Source: Candidatus Celerinatantimonas neptuna
GTDB taxonomy: Bacteria > Pseudomonadota > Gammaproteobacteria > Enterobacterales > Celerinatantimonadaceae
DNA length: 64,000 nt
Assembly (NCBI GenBank): GCA_911810475.1
Contig: OU461276.1
Coordinates: 2,791,501 to 2,855,500 of the forward strand
Reading direction: 5' to 3'
Position numbers and translations under genes: made by a program. This document shows positions 30,603 to 38,684 of the stretch, piece by piece; the first letter of the stretch is position 1, and every line of letters begins with the position of its first letter. The notes beneath the pieces were generated by a model. The model had not been told where the DNA came from. It saw nothing but the letters and a program-made list of their open reading frames with translations, and searched no databases.

Positions 30603-31763
30603 ATGGAAGATTGGCTGAAAGATATCCTTGCTTCAGATACCCAAGGCTTATTAAAAACTAAACCTAAATCATCGGCACCAACAGCCGATGATCACTTAAT
30701 TACTAAGTTTAAGCAGATTAATGAGTTTTTTGATAAGAATGGAAGAGAGCCACAGGCGAATCGTGGTAATCCGATTGAGCTGATGCGCAGCAAAAGCCTT
30801 GAGTCTATCCGGAATAATGAACAGCATTGTCGTGCGCTAGAGCAGTTTGATATTCATGGGCTTCTACCTCGATTCGATGAACCTAAACCGGATTCTATTG
30901 AAGCGATACTTGCTGATGACGCACTAGGGATATTGGATCTGCCTGATGACAGCATCTTCAACCTAAAGCACGTTAAGAAGACTTTAGAAATGCCTCGTCA
31001 TGTTGCCAAGCGGCAGAAGTGTGCCAACTTTGACGACTATGAGCTTCTGTTTAAACAGTGCCATGCTGACCTTAAAACAGGCGAAAAAGAAGCGGTTCAA
31101 TTCACTGGGGAGCAGCAAATTCAAAAGGGTATGTTCTTCATTCTTCATGGCATCACTTGTTATGTATCTGACATGGAAGAGAGGCAGAAGAAGAATGGTA
31201 AGGTGAATGCTCGACTGCATCTTGTTTTTGAAAATGGCACGGAATCAGACATGCTACTGCGCTCATTGGCCACTGAGCTATACAAAGATGAAACTGGTCG
31301 TCGTATCTTGAATAAAAGAGATAAAGCGTTAGATGAGCTATTAAATATCACTCATGATGATCAAAAATCTGGGTATATTTACATACTAAAATCTTTAAGT
31401 AGTGAGCCGGAGATTAACAGTGTGAATAACCTCTACAAGATCGGTTACTCAACAACTCCGGTAAAACAGCGTATTGCCAATGCGGAGAATGAGCCAACTT
31501 ACCTGATGGCACCAGTTCAATTAGTCTCAGAGTTTGAGTGCTACAACATGAGAGCAAATAAGTTTGAGGGTTTATTGCATACTTTCTTTGGTCATTCTTG
31601 TTTGGATGTGAAAGTGGCTGATCACAAAGGGATCGCTCATACACCGAGAGAATGGTTTATTGCTCCCCTAGAGTGCATTAAACAAGCAATACAGATGTTG
31701 ATCACGGGTGACATCGTTAATTATCGTTATGATGCTATAACTCAGCAGATTGTGGAGAGGTAG
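30603..31763 (+). CDS. GIY-YIG nuclease-like protein (T5orf172 type)
   Basis: 386 residues. The C-terminal domain (about 255-380) is the T5orf172/MUG113 branch: GYIYILKSLS near 257, NLYKIGYSTTPVKQRI near 277 with the Arg, then NKFEGLLHTFFG with a conserved Glu and REWF near the end. The N-terminal segment FKQINEFFDKNGREPQ plus ELMRSKSLESIR repeats the helicase-associated pattern seen at the end of the helicase, suggesting a shared docking element. ATG directly follows the helicase stop. Probable nuclease of the operon. Confidence 0.82.
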   Translation: MEDWLKDILASDTQGLLKTKPKSSAPTADDHLITKFKQINEFFDKNGREPQANRGNPIELMRSKSLESIRNNEQHCRALEQFDIHGLLPRFDEPKPDSIEAILADDALGILDLPDDSIFNLKHVKKTLEMPRHVAKRQKCANFDDYELLFKQCHADLKTGEKEAVQFTGEQQIQKGMFFILHGITCYVSDMEERQKKNGKVNARLHLVFENGTESDMLLRSLATELYKDETGRRILNKRDKALDELLNITHDDQKSGYIYILKSLSSEPEINSVNNLYKIGYSTTPVKQRIANAENEPTYLMAPVQLVSEFECYNMRANKFEGLLHTFFGHSCLDVKVADHKGIAHTPREWFIAPLECIKQAIQMLITGDIVNYRYDAITQQIVER

Positions 31764-31770
31764 CCGAGTA

Positions 31771-32190
31771 ATGTTTGATGAGTTTGGCACGCAAAAGGAC
31801 TTGTTTCCGATTCAGGCACACCTTGATGCGATGGGTATTCAGAGAATGTCTTTACGTTATTTGTTTGCTGAGGGCGTTCTGTCATTTGACCCCGATAAAG
31901 TAGAGCATTTGAGCTTAACTCAGATTTTGGAACTCAAAGTTCTAAAGCCCTTTATTCTTGTTGATGCGAGAATAGAAGAGATTCGTTCAATTGTTGAACT
32001 TATTGGGCTTGTTAATGTTGATACCGAGGGACAGTATTACTTTGATTGGACTAATCTATCATGGGTAGAAGTTGTTCAAGAAGATGAATCATCTGAGGTT
32101 TGCTACCGCTTTATCGATAATTGTGAAGACAGGGAAGAGTTGCAAGAGTTAAAAGATGCCATTGAATTTCGCTTAAAAGAGAGCTTGTGA
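31771..32190 (+). CDS. Small acidic protein ending the methylase operon (139 aa)
   Basis: Start ATG 31771 is preferred (MFDEFGTQKDLF), 8 bases after the previous stop; an upstream in-frame start at 31750 would overlap the GIY-YIG gene. The sequence is acidic with LRYLFAEGVLSFDPDKVEHL and a C-terminal EELQELKDAIEFRL helix. No family recognised. Its place as last gene in the operon suggests a regulator, inhibitor or fourth subunit. Confidence 0.6.
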   Translation: MFDEFGTQKDLFPIQAHLDAMGIQRMSLRYLFAEGVLSFDPDKVEHLSLTQILELKVLKPFILVDARIEEIRSIVELIGLVNVDTEGQYYFDWTNLSWVEVVQEDESSEVCYRFIDNCEDREELQELKDAIEFRLKESL

Positions 32191-32212
32191 CCCAATACTC
32201 CTCAAACTAACT

Positions 32213-32256
32213 AAACTACCCAATCAAGGTCAGTTTGGGTAGTTTAAGTTGTTTTT
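32213..32256 (+). terminator. Terminator after the methylase operon
   Basis: Perfect 11-base stem AAACTACCCAA / TTGGGTAGTTT (32213-32223, 32235-32245) followed by AAGTTGTTTTTT. A second copy of the same stem lies at 32392-32424. Confidence 0.8.
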
Positions 32257-32272
32257 TACGCTTGACCTTATA

Positions 32273-32407
32273 ATGCTAAGCGAAACATATTTTGATGGTG
32301 AAGATTGGCATGTGTATAACAAAATTGGACTTGAGTATCATTGGGCTTCACTTGAAAGATACCCTGTGCTCCAATGCCTCTCAAACGAAGAAAACTACCC
32401 AATCTAG
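32273..32407 (+). CDS. Possible 44-aa protein between duplicated hairpins
   Basis: ATG 32273 to TAG 32407. The peptide is aromatic- and acid-rich (ETYFDGEDWHVYNKIGLEYH). Its last codons are inside the second copy of the AAACTACCCAA hairpin. No ribosome-binding site is obvious, so this is a weak call. Confidence 0.3.
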   Translation: MLSETYFDGEDWHVYNKIGLEYHWASLERYPVLQCLSNEENYPI

Positions 32408-32424
32408 ACTAGTTTGGGTAGTTT
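32392..32424 (-). terminator. Second copy of the AAACTACCCAA hairpin
   Basis: AAACTACCCAA (32392-32402) and TTGGGTAGTTT (32414-32424) form the same stem as at 32213-32245. It sits 15 bases past the end of the leftward DUF3987 gene, so it probably also ends that transcript. Confidence 0.6.
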
Positions 32425-32439
32425 CAGTAGTTTAGGTTG

Positions 32440-33864
32440 CTACGTCAGGGCGATTAGCTGCTTGTTATGCTGGTGCTTGGTTACAGCAATTGGTGCTTTA
32501 GGTAATTCTTGCAAGAATTTCAACACATCACTGAGCTGTTTGGATGTGTATTTTTTCCCAAAAGCTTGTTGTAACGGTGTACGAGTGATTGGTTGACCAT
32601 CGTTTTTAGCTACCAATTCCTTGATCTTGTTTAGGATCTCAAGCGCTTGAAGATTCCTCTGTTCAGCCTTGTAAGCAGCAGCTTCGGTACCAAAAACATA
32701 CCTTACCGATTCATGCCAATAGTCAATCCATGCCAAAGACGCTTTCAGATGATTTGCTGTTAATACAGTTGTCATATCTAGTACAGCGAATAACATTGAA
32801 AACATTGTGGCATAATGTGGTGCCCGAGTCATAAGAGATTGTTCAATAGACCCGCTTGCACCTATTTGTTTTAGGTCACTGTATTTTTCGTACCAAAGTT
32901 CTTTATAGCAATCACTCATCGTTAGAACTTTAGGGCTTTCATGGCACCAATGCATAATTTCATTCAATTTCTTTGCATGTTTTTGAAGTATTTCAGCTTC
33001 AGTTACTTTTGGAATCGGTTGATAAACTGGTGGTGTTCCGGAGAAGATAGGAAACCTATTAATAAAACCATTTGAAATAGAAACTGAATCCAATTTGGCA
33101 ACCAACTCTTCAGGGGTAATTTGCCCTAGAATACAGATATCAGGATTAGTACACCTAACACGATCTTTTTTGGTCATCGGTTCGAGTGAATCACCGTCAA
33201 ATGTTTTACGGATACTGCTGCTCAAGATGCTAGTTGGCGCAAGACATTTGACGATTACATTGTAAAACTCTGGTTCTGTTACTAAAAGCCTCTTATCGTC
33301 GACGCCTTGCTGAGATTCTCCATTGTCATTAGTGATACTATCGCGTAGTTCATAGGCGATGCCCTCACCAGTTGATAATCCACCGGAAAAAACTCTTGCA
33401 TATACAGGGAGTCCAGATTGAGCGCTTACAATATTGTCACCTAATTGACGTTTGGCTTCGTTAAATAAAGCATCAGCTTGTTTCCCTGAAACGCCTTTGC
33501 CACACCCAGTTGGAAGAACTTGTAGAGAAAATAAACGAATTACAGTGTTTCCAGCAGCAAAAGGTAAAGTGATATATGATGTTGGTATAGCTGCTGCAAT
33601 TCCAATCATAATGTTATTCGCTAAGAATTCGCGCTTGGCTTCAGTTCCATCGGTTAAATCAATAGACATTTTGGAAAGTGGGCCATAATAACCTTCTGAG
33701 CGAAGTTTTGGTGGAATTGCAACTAGTTCATTTTCTTTGAAATTTGTTTTATCAATAATAGGTTCAGGAATGTCATCAATAGATAGTTGAGTGACTTCAT
33801 CTGAAGGTGTAAAGTATTTCTTGATATGGTTAAACATATTTTTCTCTAATGTTTTTGTTTTCAA
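32440..33864 (-). CDS. DUF3987-like P-loop protein (474 aa)
   Basis: The sequence has FLANNIMIGIAAAIPTSYI, a P-loop-like VLPTGCGKGVSGK (about 115-128), a Walker-B-like RLLVTEPEF and ICILGQITPEEL, and HWCHES-type C-terminal helices, all typical of the DUF3987 (YfjI-like) proteins of integrative elements. These resemble the helicase half of primase-helicases. It reads toward the methylase operon and away from the two recombinases. It probably serves element maintenance or replication; no primase domain is attached. Confidence 0.75.
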   Translation of the reverse strand: MKTKTLEKNMFNHIKKYFTPSDEVTQLSIDDIPEPIIDKTNFKENELVAIPPKLRSEGYYGPLSKMSIDLTDGTEAKREFLANNIMIGIAAAIPTSYITLPFAAGNTVIRLFSLQVLPTGCGKGVSGKQADALFNEAKRQLGDNIVSAQSGLPVYARVFSGGLSTGEGIAYELRDSITNDNGESQQGVDDKRLLVTEPEFYNVIVKCLAPTSILSSSIRKTFDGDSLEPMTKKDRVRCTNPDICILGQITPEELVAKLDSVSISNGFINRFPIFSGTPPVYQPIPKVTEAEILQKHAKKLNEIMHWCHESPKVLTMSDCYKELWYEKYSDLKQIGASGSIEQSLMTRAPHYATMFSMLFAVLDMTTVLTANHLKASLAWIDYWHESVRYVFGTEAAAYKAEQRNLQALEILNKIKELVAKNDGQPITRTPLQQAFGKKYTSKQLSDVLKFLQELPKAPIAVTKHQHNKQLIALT

Positions 33865-33917
33865 TAGTGGCCTAATTATCTATATGCTAATTAGGCCTGA
33901 ATTTTGAAAGTGATAGT

Positions 33918-35039
33918 TTAGTTGTAAAATGGCTTTATATGTGCAAGGTGAGAGTCATCAATTAACTCTACGACTTCTAATAGTTTGCTTGGTTGAAATT
34001 TCTTTCCGTACAGGTCAAAAGAAATTGAGTTATGGCTATGACCAAGTAATTCCTCCACAATAGATTTGGAAACTTCTTTCCTTTTTAATTCTGAAGAGAA
34101 TGTATGTCGGAATGAATGAGCATCAAGACCTTTACCTAAGCCAAGTGATGCTCTACGACGTGCAAACCATTTCGATACGCTGTGAGAGTAATATCCATTT
34201 TTTGCCTTCAACTCATCAAATAATAAGTTAGTGTTTTTTGACTTTACGAACTCAATGAAACCACGTTCTAGCAAAGCGGAATGAATTGGAATAATACGAG
34301 CTGAATGCATATTCTTAACTCGTTGCCCATCGTTGTTTTCATGAATAATAAGGCACCAAATACTATCTATTAATTTAATATCTTCGCGCCATAGCTGACA
34401 CAATTCATTTAAGCGAGCACCTGTTAGTCTTAGTAGCAGTGGAATCCAATAATAATAACTATGTTTAAACTTAAAACTGGTGTAATCATCCATATGAAAG
34501 ATTGACGTCAGTTGTTCATCGTTGAAATCAAACCTTACATCTTTTGCTCTAGGCTTCAGTGTTGGCAGTTTATAAAAGTGATTAGTTTTAATATATCCGT
34601 GTGATACACACCAAGTGCAGAACGTTGACATGCATTGGATGATGCCTTTAATCGTTCTTGGGCTTAGTGTCGGTTTACCAAGAGTTTTATTCAACTCGAT
34701 TATTTCTAATGGCTTTAGTCCTTTAAAGTCAGCGTACTTTTTTACATTCTTAGGATAATGTTTTAATAAGTTCCTTAAATTCTCAGCATGCTTTCTACTT
34801 AGCGAGTTTAGATTTTTAATTTCCAAAATAGATAATGAGAGAGATATTTTATAATCCAAAGCATCTATGCTCTTATCTAAAGAGGTTTTGAACTCACGTG
34901 TTGAATTTATATATGTACCTTTAATATTAAATGGATCTTGGTGTTGTTTTTTCTTTTTTGAAAATAAATAAAAACAAACACTGGTAACCATAAATAAAGA
35001 TATAACAACTGCATTTAACAGAAAGGTTTCTTCTGGCAT
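33918..35039 (-). CDS. Tyrosine recombinase with N-terminal membrane segment (373 aa)
   Basis: The catalytic residues are present: Arg in TGARLNELCQL, His-x-x-Arg in HSFRHTF, His in LLGHSHNS and Tyr in FDLYGK. The first 27 residues (LLNAVVISLFMVTSVCFYLF then KKKKQ) form a strong transmembrane helix with a positive stop-transfer, odd for a DNA recombinase. A later start would remove it, but no later Met with a good ribosome-binding site is obvious. It is a paralogue of the next gene (same ELNKTLG/ELNKELG, TGARLNELCQL and HSFRHT segments). The repeat-rich gap between the two probably holds their promoter. Confidence 0.85.
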   Translation of the reverse strand: MPEETFLLNAVVISLFMVTSVCFYLFSKKKKQHQDPFNIKGTYINSTREFKTSLDKSIDALDYKISLSLSILEIKNLNSLSRKHAENLRNLLKHYPKNVKKYADFKGLKPLEIIELNKTLGKPTLSPRTIKGIIQCMSTFCTWCVSHGYIKTNHFYKLPTLKPRAKDVRFDFNDEQLTSIFHMDDYTSFKFKHSYYYWIPLLLRLTGARLNELCQLWREDIKLIDSIWCLIIHENNDGQRVKNMHSARIIPIHSALLERGFIEFVKSKNTNLLFDELKAKNGYYSHSVSKWFARRRASLGLGKGLDAHSFRHTFSSELKRKEVSKSIVEELLGHSHNSISFDLYGKKFQPSKLLEVVELIDDSHLAHIKPFYN

Positions 35040-35161
35040 TTATAATTCTCAAAAATATAGTTAAGTATTTAATTTGTAATGAGGCATGTTTAATGCGCTC
35101 GCTGGATAATGTCGACAGGGGGTAATTTACCAACGTTTTCTTTGAATGCAATAGTGTTAAA

Positions 35162-35277
35162 TTTTTCTAAAATTTGAACCCATAGTACTTTTTAATATGA
35201 TTAAGTTTTCTAAAATTTGAACTAATAAGCCACAAGTCAATATTTACGTACATGTTGTAAGTGCAAATTTTAGAAAA
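35162..35277. repeat. Three copies of TTTTCTAAAATTTG between the recombinases
   Basis: Two direct copies TTTTCTAAAATTTGAAC (35163-35179 and 35206-35222, 43 bases apart) and one inverted copy CAAATTTTAGAAAA (35264-35277). Each is itself nearly palindromic (CTAAAATTTG). They lie in the 374-base gap upstream of the TM-recombinase and look like operator or recombinase arm-binding sites. Confidence 0.7.
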
Positions 35278-35413
35278 ATAAAATGTGCTTTAATAAAGTT
35301 GATTTCTTTTTACTCTGGTCTTACCAGTTAATTAAGTTTTCATGTGCTTGCTTTATGAGCGTTTTCTAGTGTCCCGACCTCGACTAATGCTTGTTTTTGA
35401 TATTTTCCATGAA

Positions 35414-36688
35414 CTAGTTTTTGAGTGACTTTAATACTGGGAAGGCATCAATCGTATTGATCACCTCCTTGAGCTGTGCTGTATCTAATCCCTTTCCATA
35501 TCGGTCATAAGTAATGTTATTTTGGGCATGGCCAAGCAACTCACCTGCAACGATGTGAGAGATTTGTTGTCTCTTCAATTGAGTAGCAACGGTGTGCCTA
35601 AACGAGTGAAAATCATGCCCTCTATCGAACCCTAACCTAGTTTTGAAGCGACCAAACCACTTTGATGCAGCAGTACCGAAGCCATCACGAGATTTCTTTA
35701 GCTCAGGGAAGATTCGTTCATGTTGTACAGATTGCACAAATTCAATAAAGCCAAGGCTTAGTAACTGATCGTGGATTGGAACGATACGACGGCTTGTTAA
35801 GTTCTTTAGCCTCTGCCCATCAAATCTATCATCAATTTGAATGACCCATATGCCGTCAACTTGATAAATGTCGGCTCTATAAAGCTGGCAAAGTTCGTTA
35901 AGCCGTGCCCCCGTGAAGTAAGCAAGCAGTGGTAACCAGAAATAGTAGGGGTGCTTATGTGCTTGCTTAGCGCGTACGATGGCGCCGAAAATTTTCTCTA
36001 GCTCAATTGGGGTATAAGCGTTTTTAGCTTCACTATCTCGATGAGTTTTTTTGAACCTGATGGCTTTGAATGGATTGATGTCAGTTAGCTCGTTCAATTG
36101 ACACCACTGGAAGAAGCCGGACATTTTTTGGCAATAGTCTTTGACTGATTCATCACTTAATGTGACTAGACCTAATTCTTTATTTAGTTCGATTGCTTCA
36201 TGCCCTGATAGGCCTTCAAATTGTTTGTGCTTCTTGAGGTTCGTTGGATAGTTGCGTAGGAGAGATGCAGTCGATTCAGCGTCAGAACGCCGAATAGCTT
36301 TTAAGTTCGGTTTTCCAACAAGGTCGAGAACAATCTTGCACTTAGCTTCTAGCATCTTTACAGCTTTGGGTGAGATATGATCAGCCTTGTACTTACAAAA
36401 GCGTTTTAGCGCGTTATAACACGAGATTTCGTTTGTTGATGGGGTCTTTACTTGCGAAATGATGGGTGTGAAAGGGTGTTTATCAAGTGATGTTGATGCC
36501 GTTGGCGTCAAGATAGTCTTCCGAACTTGAATTTCAAGTTCAAGAGCCATAACAGCAGCTTTGGCTTTATCTGAAGTTTTTAGTGAGCGTTTGATCTCAC
36601 GACGGTCACCAAACAGGTGACGATGTTGCGGGGAAACTTGGTAACGAAATTGCCAAATGCCAGATTTTGAAATGTGTAGATAGCGCAT
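35414..36688 (-). CDS. Tyrosine recombinase / integrase of the ssrA element (424 aa)
   Basis: An N-terminal Arm-like domain (about 1-50, WQFRYQVSPQHRHLFGDRRE), a core-binding domain (about 85-200) and a catalytic domain with Arg (TGARLNELCQL), Lys region, His-x-x-Arg (HSFRHTVATQL), His (LLGHAQNN) and Tyr (YDRYGKGL). It starts 85 bases from the right att repeat, the expected place for the integrase of the 24213-36801 element. It is about the full length of family members and paralogous to the TM-recombinase. Confidence 0.92.
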   Translation of the reverse strand: MRYLHISKSGIWQFRYQVSPQHRHLFGDRREIKRSLKTSDKAKAAVMALELEIQVRKTILTPTASTSLDKHPFTPIISQVKTPSTNEISCYNALKRFCKYKADHISPKAVKMLEAKCKIVLDLVGKPNLKAIRRSDAESTASLLRNYPTNLKKHKQFEGLSGHEAIELNKELGLVTLSDESVKDYCQKMSGFFQWCQLNELTDINPFKAIRFKKTHRDSEAKNAYTPIELEKIFGAIVRAKQAHKHPYYFWLPLLAYFTGARLNELCQLYRADIYQVDGIWVIQIDDRFDGQRLKNLTSRRIVPIHDQLLSLGFIEFVQSVQHERIFPELKKSRDGFGTAASKWFGRFKTRLGFDRGHDFHSFRHTVATQLKRQQISHIVAGELLGHAQNNITYDRYGKGLDTAQLKEVINTIDAFPVLKSLKN

Positions 36689-36740
36689 GTTTTAGTACCA
36701 AAATTTAGTACAAACAGCCTAAACCTAGATGTATAAGTAC

Positions 36741-36774
36741 AAAAAGGGCGACAAATCAATGACTTGTCGCCCTT
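36741..36774 (-). terminator. Rho-independent terminator next to the right ssrA repeat
   Basis: Perfect stem AAGGGCGACAA / TTGTCGCCCTT (36744-36754, 36764-36774). On the minus strand it ends in a T run. It has the same position relative to the att repeat as the different hairpin at 24182-24215. Confidence 0.75.
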
Positions 36775-36818
36775 TCCAAACGTTTGGTGGAGCTGGCGGG
36801 ATTTGAACCCGCCACGAT
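36773..36818 (-). repeat. Right att repeat and truncated ssrA (tmRNA) 3' end
   Basis: 36773-36801 is identical to 24213-24241. Read on the minus strand, 36786-36804 and onward gives GGCGGGTTCAAATCCCGCC plus AGCTCCACCA, a perfect T-arm and CCA end of tmRNA. To the right the similarity ends near 36818, and no tmRNA body, tag frame or 5' end follows. This is therefore a tail fragment restored by an earlier integration, not a working gene. Confidence 0.8.
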
Positions 36819-37201
36819 TTATATATAACTAATTAATTTTAATAGTTTTTATTTTTGAGCTGTGCTTTTCGTGACGTCAACGTGCCATTTTGAATTACTG
36901 TTTTTAGTAGGCTAATATTAAAGGCGACATATTGCCCCTCCAAGCTATTTAGATGTTGATTGAAGGGGAACATTTCCTATCATCATCGACAGGTTCTTTT
37001 CATAGTGGTATTGAGCGGACAGTTAAGCTAAAAACAATTATTGCCCCATTCTGTGTTATTGGGGCTTGTAGTAATTTCGTTATTTAGACTGGGTTATTGA
37101 TTGGGCCTGCGGAGAGAAAGTTACCCACTAGTACTACATTAACTCTCAACTAAAACTTCGTGAGTAGCTTGGTGCTTTACAGCACTTTCAAACTCTTATT
37201 T
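36819..37201. other. Gap between ssrA tail and acetyltransferase
   Basis: About 380 bases, AT-rich at the left. No tmRNA sequence, gene or hairpin of note was seen. Confidence 0.4.
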
Positions 37202-37753
37202 ATGCAGGTTAGTCCTTTAAAACAGTTTAACAATCACACCGTTAAAAAGCGACCCGCCAAAACGGATGTGATTCCACAACCAAATACGATTCAGCTGACA
37301 CCTATTCATCTTAAGCATGCCCCGATCATACTAAAGCGCATAAGCAAAGACATTTGCCAAGCGTTGAACTGCTCACCGATAAACTCCATTGAAAGTGCAC
37401 AGAATTACATCTTAGAAAACAGTGGCAAGCCACATACACGGCAAGGGGTATTTCATCACGAGTTTGGCCTCATCGGCTGTGTGGGCTACTACCTACAGAC
37501 TGACCAGCGACAACCTCATGCCTTTATCTATTACTGGATATCCGCTCCTTACCAGCGTAAAGGCTTTGCTTCATTAGCCATCGAGCGGCTTTTCCATCAA
37601 CTCAAGCAGCAAGGCATAACCCAGCTGTATGCCGATGTATTTGCCAACAACTATGCTTCTCAAAACTTACTGCAAAGCTTTAGTTTTAGGCGGCAAGAAA
37701 AGCCGGTTCGCCTTGAACCTAGAATGATTTTTCGGTTTGAGAGGAGAATGTGA
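37202..37753 (+). CDS. GNAT-family N-acetyltransferase
   Basis: 183 residues from ATG 37202; an open GTG at 37160 would add 14. The GNAT fold is visible: a helix-rich N-part, strand FHHEFGLIGCVGYYL, the acetyl-CoA loop region YWISAPYQRKGFASLAIERL (Q/R-x-x-G-x-A/G motif) and ADVFANNYASQNLLQSFSF with the C-terminal strand. It resembles RimJ/RimL-type enzymes acetylating an amine on protein or small molecule. It stands alone in accessory DNA. Confidence 0.8.
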   Translation: MQVSPLKQFNNHTVKKRPAKTDVIPQPNTIQLTPIHLKHAPIILKRISKDICQALNCSPINSIESAQNYILENSGKPHTRQGVFHHEFGLIGCVGYYLQTDQRQPHAFIYYWISAPYQRKGFASLAIERLFHQLKQQGITQLYADVFANNYASQNLLQSFSFRRQEKPVRLEPRMIFRFERRM

Positions 37754-38684
37754 AGCTAACAAAAGTTGATTAAAGAGACTGGAAAGAGGGAATGTAATTG
37801 GTAAAGAAGCGTCGATAAAGCGTGCTCTACTGACACTCAAAAGAAAGGGTATCTGAATTCAGGCTTCCTGACAGCTAACCACGACCTCTGACGCCCAATT
37901 ACCGCCCTCTCAACTTCTCTCAAAGCAGGCTGTGCGGATGTCTCTCGCCTTAAAAAGCATAAAACTGCTTAAAATCAAGCTTATACACAGGGAGTTTAAC
38001 TAATAACTTACCGGATTTGATACAGGTATCGATTTGAATGTGTATCGTTAATGATTTTTAGGAGTATCTTTTTAAAGTGCCTGTCCCTGTAAATCCAGTG
38101 CTACAGGCTAACAACATTGTCGCCGTAAATGGTGGCCTACAAGAGAATAATGTACCTCAGTAGCAGCGATTTTATATCGCGTTCTGTTTTAGTGTGTGGG
38201 TCGTGCTTTAGCGTGACAGGTTTGAAATTAGTCTTCAATTTTACTCTTTGTCGCGTTGGCGACGGCAACCAAAGAGCGGCAAGCATTTCAATTAAATAAC
38301 TTGCAGAAGCTTCATGCATGAAGCTTCTGCCTCTCGGCATCCATGCCTCCACTTCCTTGCGCCGCGAAACTTCGTTTCGGTCACTCGCCACCCCACGGCG
38401 TCCCTCTATTACGCTATTTCTTCAAATAATGTAATTGATGTGAACGTAAACGGCTGAATAATCCATCCATGGACAAAATCAGCCTTGCAGCGCTGACATT
38501 ACTCGTCAATTACTTATTTTCAGGCATGATAGAAAGGGGAAGGGCGTTGTCTGTTGGTTTTGTGTTTAGGTCTAAAATGCAAGACCTGACCCAGACAGCT
38601 TTCCAAATTTAGAACACTATTGCTTTAATCTTGGGTAGCGTCCATATATGTCCTATTGATCTTGCTATTTATTTTTTAATTATT
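37754..38684. other. Non-coding accessory stretch of 931 bases
   Basis: No supported gene. It contains the 28-bp palindrome at 38303-38330 and an open minus-strand frame (38137-38391) whose peptide (WLPSPTRQRVKLKTNFKPVT) looks like the chance translation of a dispersed intergenic repeat rather than a protein. Confidence 0.4.
38303..38330. repeat. Perfect 28-bp palindrome
   Basis: GCAGAAGCTTCATG directly followed by its complement CATGAAGCTTCTGC, with no spacer. There is no T run, so it is not a standard terminator. It could extrude as a cruciform or bind a dimeric protein. Confidence 0.8.

Noticed and set aside
36786-37160. A functional ssrA (tmRNA) gene on the minus strand
   Set aside because: Only the T-arm and CCA end are present; the body, tag frame and 5' acceptor strand are absent to the right of about 36818.
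38137-38391. A minus-strand protein with PTRQRVKLKTNFKPVT
   Set aside because: It covers the 28-bp palindrome, lacks a ribosome-binding site and looks like translation of a dispersed intergenic repeat.
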